Assembly: GCF_946885955.1 (NCBI RefSeq) | Contig: NZ_CAMPHI010000028.1 | Location: 4,608-68,607, forward strand | Reading direction: 5' to 3' | Origin: an uncultured Pseudomonas sp. | GTDB taxonomy: Bacteria; Pseudomonadota; Gammaproteobacteria; Pseudomonadales; Pseudomonadaceae | DNA length: 64,000 bases | Made by a program: the position numbers and the translations under genes | Notes under the pieces: generated by a model | What the model was told of the DNA's origin: nothing | The model's database searches: none | Seen by the model: only the letters and a program-made list of their open reading frames with translations | Shown: one piece after another, positions 29,402 to 36,685 of the stretch | How the letters are laid out: each line of letters opens with the position of its first letter | Numbering within the stretch: position 1 is the stretch's first letter

Positions 29402-30262
29402 CTATTTCAACGGAACATACACATCAGTTTGCCATTGATCCTGCGGTGTCTCGGGATAAACACTCAGGTAATCGAAGAACAGCGGCTGGTCACGAAGCTC
29501 TTCTCCGCTAGCAGGCAGCCAGTCGCGGTAGATGGGATAGATCGTTTCGCCGATGTAATCGGGCGAACCCACGTGTCGTACTACGACGCAGCGGCCGCCA
29601 GGAATGACGATCTCGCCCACACCGAAGTCATTCGGCACCACGGACTCGTGAATCTCGCCGCAGATTGCGAAACGGAAAGCTTGCGGCAGTGTTGTATCGG
29701 GGTTGCCGTAAGGAATGCCAAAGGTACGACTTGATGCCACCGGCGATTGGCCGCTCTGCATACGCCACTCGATGAACTTGCATACGCTCTCATTGACGAG
29801 TCCGGCTGGCCCGCAGTGCTCAAGCGCTGCGACCCTGACTTCGGGGAATTCAACGATTCGTACTTGCATGATAATGCTCCTGGAAAAGTGAGGGATTGCG
29901 AACACCGTATTCCAGACCTGCCAGTTGGGTTCCTTCCTGAACGCACTCGGCGTCATACCGACCGACCGCCTGAACGCCCTACAAAATGCCTCGGGACTTT
30001 CGAAGCCTGCACCGAGTGCGGCATCCAGTACCGAGTGATCCGCAAAGGCGGCCAGACGATGTGCCGCGCGTCGTAGCCGCATCAGTTGCACATAACGTGA
30101 AACAGGCACGCCCACGAACGCGGTGAATTGTCGATGGAAGTGAAACGCCGAAAAGTTCGCCACATTGCTCAACGCCTTCACGGACAGGTCACCTTCGAGA
30201 TTGGCGTCGATGTAAGCCAGTACAGCGTTGAAACGTTTTGTGTAAGCGACGTTGGTCGGCAT
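29402..30262 (-). CDS. AraC-family regulator with C-terminal GyrI-like effector-binding domain
   Basis: The 286-residue protein has an N-terminal pair of AraC helix-turn-helix motifs (LSVKALSNVANFSAFHFHRQFTAF and DAALGAGFESPEAFCRAFRR, then VGMTPSAFRK). A C-terminal domain of about 155 residues is of the GyrI-like/Rob C-terminal type (MQVRIVEFPEVRVAALEHCGP through the YLSVYPETP segment), which binds small hydrophobic ligands in relatives. The ATG at 30262 is preferred over a GTG at 30271. It lies next to the PKS-NRPS cluster, whose regulation it may affect, but it is separated from it by about 660 bp. Confidence 0.88.
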   Translation of the reverse strand: MPTNVAYTKRFNAVLAYIDANLEGDLSVKALSNVANFSAFHFHRQFTAFVGVPVSRYVQLMRLRRAAHRLAAFADHSVLDAALGAGFESPEAFCRAFRRSVGMTPSAFRKEPNWQVWNTVFAIPHFSRSIIMQVRIVEFPEVRVAALEHCGPAGLVNESVCKFIEWRMQSGQSPVASSRTFGIPYGNPDTTLPQAFRFAICGEIHESVVPNDFGVGEIVIPGGRCVVVRHVGSPDYIGETIYPIYRDWLPASGEELRDQPLFFDYLSVYPETPQDQWQTDVYVPLK

Positions 30263-30442
30263 GGCAGACACTGAGCAAAGGTTCCTGGAGGTACGGTCGG
30301 CAATAGAGTCGGCTATCGCGGTGTGAGCGCACCTAGCCGCGTTTGCTCAAGGTGCGCTTTGAACGGGAAGGTTGGGCATTCTAAGTGTCTGAGAAATCCG
30401 TGGCGACTCAGAATTCACCTGATCACAAGTAAGCCTAGGACT

Positions 30443-30478
30443 CTCATGAACATTTATAACATGGCATCTGATTTAACA
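30443..30478 (+). repeat. left direct repeat of the island (attachment site)
   Basis: The repeat begins CTCATGAACATTTATAACAT and ends ATTTAACA. It matches 29 of 36 positions of the copy at 47440-47475, without gaps. Imperfect direct repeats of this kind are generated by GInt integration. Only the TTTAACA arm of the dif site is present here; the bases after it do not continue the dif sequence. Confidence 0.75.
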
Positions 30479-30678
30479 AGTGGGCGATGTCATATGTTCA
30501 TAAGAAGCTCACGGGCCTCGAAATTGCTCACTCAGCACTCTAGAAATTAACTTGATTGTTCATCGATTTATGTTCATAGAGCCAGTTGCCCCACCCGCCT
30601 TAGCTTCGCGGCCCCAACCTCTGAAGGTCCCAATTCAGTGGATGAGGGACCGCGCCCGAGTGCAGACCGGAACAGGAC
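30479..30678. other. AT-rich terminal segment of the island
   Basis: This is non-coding, AT-rich sequence between the left repeat and the 3' end of the first cargo gene. It contains scattered ATGTTCATA/GTTCATAGA-like words (30,494-30,502 and 30,570-30,580) that resemble the ATGAACAT arm in reverse and could be recombinase arm sites. No gene is visible. Confidence 0.45.
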
Positions 30679-31875
30679 TTAAAGCTCGACCTCAGCCTGC
30701 TTCCTATTTCGATTTTGGAACAGTTGAGTGATGTCTTGAGTGGTTGGCGGTGCAGCCACCGTCATAGGTTTCAACTTGGATTCAATGGGGGCGCCCATAA
30801 CGATTTCATTGACGAGCATTCGGCGCTCATCGCAGGGCTCATCAGCTTTCTCCCAAGCATCTTGGAAGGCGGTATTCAAGATATAGCTATAGCTCACTTC
30901 GCAAGATACTCGGTAGAACCGCTCCTGCTCCTTCCAAAAATCGGATTTCTGAAGGCTGCGGACGTCCGATGGTGTCCAATTTTCCTGGGTCGTCCGCTCA
31001 GCCCAGTATTCGCTGACGCAATTCTTGATGTTGCCTTCGCTGGCCTGCATGGCCGACTGAAATGCTGACTGCCAGTCGGCATATGCCGGTGTAGGGCATA
31101 TCAGCTCATCGGCATGTTTCGCCAAGCCTTCTTGGTAGTTTCGCGCCAGTAACGCATCCACGGCGGCGCTGGGAGCCCGGGCTTGCTTGGTGGCCTCAGC
31201 CTTCAGTTGGGATAGCGTGGTCTTTGCCAGATCGACCGGTTGCAGCTCCAAGGACTTCAGTTTTTGTGCTATGGAGTTTGCTTCTGCTTCTTCGAAGACT
31301 TTCAGGGTGTAGATGCTACGCGACCTATTCAGGAGCTGAACGACGCTGCTGGGCAATGCCAGATCGCCCAGTAGGCTCTGTAGCTTCAGTCCATAGTGCT
31401 GAGTTTGAAGCGCGGAGAGGGCAGACTCAGCCGTTTTGGCCTCGGCAATTGCCTTACCGGCTCGACGCGTCGCATCGAGCGCCGACTTCTCAGCATCTAC
31501 GACCTTCTGGTTAAGCGTCGCGACTTGAGCTTCGATGGCAGATCGCTGATCGGCCAATTCTTTGTTTCTTGCTTCCCCCGCAGCCAAGGTTTCGGTCTGC
31601 TTATCCATCTGCTGTTGAAGTTTCCGTTGCTCGATCTGCAGGCGAGCTAGATCTTCGGAGACAAGCTCCTTCTGGAAGACTGGGCGGACGGTATAGATGT
31701 ACCCATAAACAACGACCACCAACATGAGCACTTGGGATACGTTTGCGACAATCCCTGTACACGACAGCGATTTCTCAAGCCTTGAGGAACTGCCAGTGGG
31801 CTTTCCAGGCTGCATCACGTTAGCGCTGGAGCCCTGTTTTTCGAGAAATCGTACGTATCGATTACGAGCTGCCAC
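30679..31875 (-). CDS. membrane-anchored coiled-coil protein, unknown function
   Basis: The 398-residue protein has a single membrane helix at about residues 43-63 (IVANVSQVLMLVVVVYGYIYTV). A long coiled coil follows (about 70-160: QRKLQQQMDKQTETL..., ...LNQKVVDAEKSALDATRRAGKAI). A mixed helical C-terminal half (about 165-370) contains three cysteines. There is no enzymatic motif. It is the last gene before the AT-rich end of the island, on the same strand as the nuclease-like pair but 180 bp downstream of it, so co-transcription is uncertain. A membrane sensor or anchoring role is only a guess. Confidence 0.75.
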   Translation of the reverse strand: MAARNRYVRFLEKQGSSANVMQPGKPTGSSSRLEKSLSCTGIVANVSQVLMLVVVVYGYIYTVRPVFQKELVSEDLARLQIEQRKLQQQMDKQTETLAAGEARNKELADQRSAIEAQVATLNQKVVDAEKSALDATRRAGKAIAEAKTAESALSALQTQHYGLKLQSLLGDLALPSSVVQLLNRSRSIYTLKVFEEAEANSIAQKLKSLELQPVDLAKTTLSQLKAEATKQARAPSAAVDALLARNYQEGLAKHADELICPTPAYADWQSAFQSAMQASEGNIKNCVSEYWAERTTQENWTPSDVRSLQKSDFWKEQERFYRVSCEVSYSYILNTAFQDAWEKADEPCDERRMLVNEIVMGAPIESKLKPMTVAAPPTTQDITQLFQNRNRKQAEVEL

Positions 31876-32055
31876 TCTGTTTCCTAATTGGTTAACATGA
31901 CTGATAATTGGCGCTTACGCGCGGCGGGCAAATGGTACGAAAATTCGCGGCACTAAGCTGTTTTGGTATGGCGCAGTGATATCAGTCTACGCTCTGCATC
32001 GCCAGTTTTTGGTGGGCTGCATCGGCGCATCGGACTGGATCACGAAGGGGGGATG

Positions 32056-33918
32056 TTACTCCGAGATAGCGCTTTCCCATTTTGGCAATGAAACGAAGTG
32101 AATCGTTTTGTCCCAGTCTGATCTCAGGTCTGCGCTGGCCCGGCGCGAAAACCAGTACACCGAGTGAGCCTGGAGAGTGCCTACGGTAGGTTGCCAGGTA
32201 TCTGCAACAGGGCTTTGAGCAGGCTCTTCCCTCATTATCAGTGGGAACCAAAGCTGCGGCGGCAGTGGAAGCCGGCTATGACGGCAGGCCATCACAAAGA
32301 CCGGCCAATGGCCTAGGCGTACAGTAGACAGGTCAGTGTAGTGCCCCTCCTCAGAACATTCCCTCCCCAGAATATTTCTGGCTGCAGCTCCGTCAGCTGT
32401 GATGGGTATGTCACACAGCGCTAAGCCGTGCGAGGGATCACCACGATACAGAACAGCCTCAGTGTCAGGCCCGGGCATCCAGAGCTGGTGATTGCAATGT
32501 TTCATTTCGCTTCGTACGAATCGAGCGAAGTGTTCGCTAGCCTCCGTTTCGCCACCCAAGGTGGCCCAAAGCAGCATGATCGGAATGAGAGCGCTGCCCT
32601 TTGTATGCTGCACCCGATACTCTTCAGTCCTGGCCTGGGGATGCCTTATCAGCTCCTGGTAGCTGCTGTGGATGGTTGGATACCGATGGTGCTTGGTGAA
32701 GTTGAAGTGGTAATAGTTCAGAAGCTCACCGCAGTATTCCTGCGCCTGGCTGCGCCAGTGACTCATCATCGACAGGAACATCAAAGCGCAACTGATCTCG
32801 ATGACTTGCTCGTCGGCTATAGGCGAGAACAGCGCCCGATTATTATTGATGAGTTCGACGATGTGCTGCGCGAGGCTGGACGCTTCCTCCGGTACATTGG
32901 AGGCTTCAAGCACTCGTAGCCCATCAGTATCCAAGTGAGGCCAGAGAACCCACAGCCCCCTGATCGCGATACGACCCAGGATCTCAAATAGCTTGAGGTT
33001 GATGTCCACAGCACTGTGAGAGTTCACGGAGCTGGCTAGTGCATCTCGCTTGGCCGTCAGCGGCAGGATTTTAACTTCCAATAGTTCCGCCCAGATCTTG
33101 GAGTGCAGATCCAGCAGCTCACTGAAAATCAGCCCAATATGCGTGTGTCCGATCGATGCAGCCTCGATGTCACCTTTGACCAGCTCCCATGCGCGTAGGA
33201 TGACCAGCTCACTGGCTCGGTAGGGGGCTTCGAGGTTCTCCTGCGTGCGTGCCCAAACGAACAGCACTGAGAGACAGATATACATTTGCCGCAGGGTGGC
33301 GAGCCGCTGGGAAGCGTCCAAGTTATCGGCCTTCACGAGTCCTTCAATCAACGCGGTGAAATGGTGAACTGAGACATCAGGTTCATCGAGCATCGCAATG
33401 GACTTCTGGAACCGCGACTGCAAGGTCTTGCTCACGTGCTGGTGCTGGAGCAATCCGTCAGCGAGCAAGCCCGCCATGTAATCGCCATTCCACTCCTCAA
33501 AGGCGATTCGGTCATCAGTAAGCCTGCTGATCAAGCCTGTCAGGTTGTCCCTCACAGCCTCTTTCACACTGCCCCCGAAGCACAGGCATATGACTATCTT
33601 CAATGACTCGTACTGGGCAGAGATCCGCTTGGGAATGTAGACGTCGATGATGTCGTTGATTGAAGTTCGTACCCCTTGTGGTACTGCATCCCACTCAGCC
33701 CGGGTCAAATCTCCCTGCTTGATTGTGAACAGGTAAAGCTTTTGCTCTCCGTCCACCACTGGGCTTACTGCAGCAACGTCGACGCCAAATTGACGTGGCC
33801 CCGTCGATGGACGCGAGATCACGTTGAAGCCAAGCTCGCTCAACAGATCAGGCAAAACGACGTCCAGCTCATTGCGTTCGCGGAGCGAAGCCAGGTACTC
33901 ACGGAAGACGAGTTTCAT
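32056..33918 (-). CDS. large protein with N-terminal PD-(D/E)xK-like nuclease domain, unknown system
   Basis: The 620-residue protein has an N-terminal ~130 residues that look like a restriction-endonuclease fold: E28 in LLSELGF, FGVDV with D47, a beta hairpin, and LYLFTIKQG with K67. The usual ExK is therefore TxK. The remaining ~490 residues are largely helical, with no motif I recognise. The start overlaps the stop of the preceding helical-repeat gene (ATGA), so the two are made together. This pairing and the island setting suggest an anti-phage or anti-plasmid system. Catalysis is uncertain because the middle acidic residue is replaced. Confidence 0.8.
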   Translation of the reverse strand: MKLVFREYLASLRERNELDVVLPDLLSELGFNVISRPSTGPRQFGVDVAAVSPVVDGEQKLYLFTIKQGDLTRAEWDAVPQGVRTSINDIIDVYIPKRISAQYESLKIVICLCFGGSVKEAVRDNLTGLISRLTDDRIAFEEWNGDYMAGLLADGLLQHQHVSKTLQSRFQKSIAMLDEPDVSVHHFTALIEGLVKADNLDASQRLATLRQMYICLSVLFVWARTQENLEAPYRASELVILRAWELVKGDIEAASIGHTHIGLIFSELLDLHSKIWAELLEVKILPLTAKRDALASSVNSHSAVDINLKLFEILGRIAIRGLWVLWPHLDTDGLRVLEASNVPEEASSLAQHIVELINNNRALFSPIADEQVIEISCALMFLSMMSHWRSQAQEYCGELLNYYHFNFTKHHRYPTIHSSYQELIRHPQARTEEYRVQHTKGSALIPIMLLWATLGGETEASEHFARFVRSEMKHCNHQLWMPGPDTEAVLYRGDPSHGLALCDIPITADGAAARNILGRECSEEGHYTDLSTVRLGHWPVFVMACRHSRLPLPPQLWFPLIMREEPAQSPVADTWQPTVGTLQAHSVYWFSRRASADLRSDWDKTIHFVSLPKWESAISE

Positions 33919-35675
33919 TGCGATCGCTTCTCGTACAGAAAGTTGAGTATCTGGAGCTCCAGCGTGGAGGGCTCTAAAACCGAATGTCGTGGTAACTGAA
34001 AGGAGTGTTGAATAGTGGCGAGCGATTGCTCAATACGGTGCATCGGCCCCGGTTCCCCTTCGTCCACGCCCTGCGGCAGTGGGCACTCCGGTACCCAGCT
34101 GGCCATGCCATTGCCGTAAAGCAGTATTTTTTCACTAGCCAAGCTCGCCAAGATTGAAGATTTGTGGGCCTCTACCATCTGACTTTGCATTTCCTCATTA
34201 CGGCGATAATGCTCTAGCTGTCGCTCACGCTCCGAGGGCTGCAGCTCGCGGATGTGTGCGTTGCCGAGGCCTTCCAGATACTTCTGCAACTCCTGTAATA
34301 CTTGCTCGACTGCCTGCGAAGCGGGGTCGGTGGCATTGGCCGCAATGTCGTCCAGATAATCTAATCGCAGAGCGGAATAGTTGATCAGAACAGGATCGAG
34401 CAGAAGACTCTGCAGCGCCCCCAGGGTCGCATCCGTGGCGTTGCGCATCATGCTGACTATCAGTGAGGCCATGAAAATGGGCTTAGAGAAAAAGACTCCA
34501 AGCGCTTTGCGTGCGATGAACAAGTAGTCGCTTTCCGGCACATCCAACGCCAGGCGGAAATCGAAAGTGAACACTCGACCCTCACCGGCTGCAAACAGGC
34601 CTCGTCTAAGCGCCGCAGATAAGCGCACTGACTCAGACCGAAGCCAAGTCACCGCCCACTCGTCCAAGACTGAGTCGTCCCCGCTCTCAAGTTGATGTAG
34701 CACAGAACCGAAACGAGTGAATGGGACGCCGGGGTCACTGAGGATGAACTTCTCGATCACCTCCCGAGCATCCGACACCTCACCTCTCCTGATGAACCCA
34801 GCCAAGACGACGTCCAGCAACTGGACGATTTCATTCTCTGGCTGACCCGACGCCACAAGCGCAAGGAGATCGTGACGGACTTGGGCGGTGTATGGGTTTG
34901 AGTTGCCCAGTAGTTCACGAGCGATCGTTTGTTTTGCCGTGAAAGTAATAGGGGTGGCGGACCGCTTGATCAGTTCGTACGTTGATCGTTCAAGTTCTGT
35001 CGGGGCATCCTTTTGCCATGCAAGTGCCAAGGCGAGAAGCGCATCTCGCGCCGTAGGTTCGGTCTCACGCTCGACTACGGCGAGGATGGTTTCGATCAGA
35101 CCAAAATTCGAGCCTCTTACCTCAGCAGACAAATTACAGAGGGCTCTGGCTGCCTGGGCGCGCTGAGAGGCGTCACCGTTGTCGAGAAACCCAATCGCCT
35201 GGCCCAAGTAGAACTCAACATCCGTCTTCAGTCCGGCGCTGATGCATGCCTGGACGCAATGGAATCGTTGAGAAAGCGGGGCACCTGATTTGATGAGCTG
35301 CAGAAGCTCAGTGAGGCGCTCTGGTGAAGCTTGGCACCACTTCAATACCTCAGCGTACGGGGAATGGCTGAGCATGGTGTCATCTTGAGGGATTGCTCCA
35401 GCCATCAGCTCAAGCAAATCCCCACAGCTAGTTGCAATGGAGCCGAATACCGGCAGGAGAACCTCCATACCCAGATGCAATTCGTTGTTCGAAAAGCAGG
35501 TCGGCTCAGGCAGAGGGAGCAGGGTACGCAGATCGACGTCCTTTGACTGATGAGTATCGATCAAAGCTCGGGAAAACGGCGCGCTATCGTGCCGCCAGTT
35601 ATCCTTAAATACCAGATCAAGCAATTTGCCTTCTGCAAAGGCTCTAACGATTTCATCTCGCGATGGGGTAGTCAT
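33915..35675 (-). CDS. helical-repeat (HEAT/ARM-like) protein, partner of the nuclease-like gene
   Basis: The protein has 586 residues from the ATG at 35675, which has AAGGA 7 nt upstream; a frame to 35699 has no such site. The sequence is almost entirely alpha-helical, with regularly spaced LLxLLxL/ALLALALAW-type helices between about 60 and 470, typical of a solenoid. There are no cysteine clusters, P-loop or membrane segment. The 3' end overlaps the nuclease-like gene by 4 bp. A solenoid could recognise a phage component or hold the nuclease inactive; both ideas are inference. Confidence 0.75.
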   Translation of the reverse strand: MTTPSRDEIVRAFAEGKLLDLVFKDNWRHDSAPFSRALIDTHQSKDVDLRTLLPLPEPTCFSNNELHLGMEVLLPVFGSIATSCGDLLELMAGAIPQDDTMLSHSPYAEVLKWCQASPERLTELLQLIKSGAPLSQRFHCVQACISAGLKTDVEFYLGQAIGFLDNGDASQRAQAARALCNLSAEVRGSNFGLIETILAVVERETEPTARDALLALALAWQKDAPTELERSTYELIKRSATPITFTAKQTIARELLGNSNPYTAQVRHDLLALVASGQPENEIVQLLDVVLAGFIRRGEVSDAREVIEKFILSDPGVPFTRFGSVLHQLESGDDSVLDEWAVTWLRSESVRLSAALRRGLFAAGEGRVFTFDFRLALDVPESDYLFIARKALGVFFSKPIFMASLIVSMMRNATDATLGALQSLLLDPVLINYSALRLDYLDDIAANATDPASQAVEQVLQELQKYLEGLGNAHIRELQPSERERQLEHYRRNEEMQSQMVEAHKSSILASLASEKILLYGNGMASWVPECPLPQGVDEGEPGPMHRIEQSLATIQHSFQLPRHSVLEPSTLELQILNFLYEKRSQ

Positions 35676-35952
35676 CTCAGTTCCTTCCAAGCAATCCATT
35701 GCTCAGGCGTCGCCGAGCTCGGTCGTGCATCAGATGGTAAAATCTCTGTACCAAAGAGGCGAGTGGCCAGCATGCGTGCTCAGGAAAACGATACGCCAAA
35801 AAAAGTATCGTATTCAGCGAGTTCCTGAGCTGGACAAGGTCACGCAGCACACTGCCTCAGGGGGTAGAACTCCGGGGACTTAGCGGGGCAGACCTCCAGC
35901 CTCCAGCCAGAGCTCGCGCAGCTCTGGAAGTATCTGCCCACGCCCAGGGTAG
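35676..35952. other. intergenic gap within island cargo
   Basis: These 277 bp lie between the helical-repeat gene and the 3' end of the next gene on the same strand. The left end holds the ribosome site. A promoter for the two-gene unit is likely here. No gene is visible. Confidence 0.35.
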
Positions 35953-36609
35953 TTATTTCCATAGTGAAAGCAACCAGACTGAAAAAATGCCTGCTGCTGC
36001 GCTGATTCCAATCCATGTCTTGTCGATAAGACCCGAGTGCCACACTTTGACTGAGAGCACAGCGAAACTGATGACTCCCATCAGCCACTTAAAGCGCTGG
36101 AGCGCGGAGGCAAACTTGCGACCGGTCAGTACAAGCCCCAACAGCCAAAGCTGCAGGAATGCTGGGAGGCGGCGATAAACTCGGGCCACTTTCGTCGTCT
36201 TGCAGACGCTGATCCATATATGGGCGTCACCGCCAGGCCCGTTGCCTGGAATGACGGTAGGGACATTGACTGAACGTATCAACAAAAGCGTATGGGCCAG
36301 GTCGAAAGCGATCTGCCGCCGTTCATTGAATGCTTGGGCAATCCGCTGTTCTTGATGTGTGATAGGTTTTTCCAAAACCTCGATTCCCATCACCTCGACG
36401 CAGTCGCCTTTGAGTCTTTCCCAGAAGTTATATTTCGTGAGTCGTCGTTCAGCCGCCTCATCGATGATTCTATTCAAGAGGTACTGCTTGATCCTGAGCG
36501 TAAAGCGTTCCTTCATGGAGCTGAGTTCTCTGAACTTGACTTCATGGTGTGGACACAGTCTGGATGACTCGTCTGAACCTGTTGTCGCTTGTTGTAATAA
36601 TGGCGGCAC
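35953..36609 (-). CDS. protein with C-terminal membrane helices, unknown function
   Basis: The frame gives 218 residues from a GTG at 36609; an internal ATG at 36516 (MKERFTLRIKQYLLNRIID) may be the true start, giving 187 residues. The soluble N-terminal part is basic and helical. Three hydrophobic segments close the C-terminus (about 148-162, 172-190 and 198-216: FLQLWLLGLVL, LMGVISFAVLSVKVW, WIGISAAAGIFSVWLLSLW). It lies 76 bp downstream of the PHP-ATPase gene on the same strand and could be its membrane-acting partner. No family is recognised. Confidence 0.65.
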   Translation of the reverse strand: MPPLLQQATTGSDESSRLCPHHEVKFRELSSMKERFTLRIKQYLLNRIIDEAAERRLTKYNFWERLKGDCVEVMGIEVLEKPITHQEQRIAQAFNERRQIAFDLAHTLLLIRSVNVPTVIPGNGPGGDAHIWISVCKTTKVARVYRRLPAFLQLWLLGLVLTGRKFASALQRFKWLMGVISFAVLSVKVWHSGLIDKTWIGISAAAGIFSVWLLSLWK

Positions 36610-36685
36610 ATCGCTGCGAGGCGATCGAGCCTCCCGCCACCACCTGCCCGGTGGTCAAAAATCCACTGAACAGGTAGTGGTGAAT

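Noticed and set aside
30272..30442. tRNA gene as integration target of the island
   Set aside because: No cloverleaf-forming sequence or tRNA 3' end was found near either repeat; the target is the dif neighbourhood instead.
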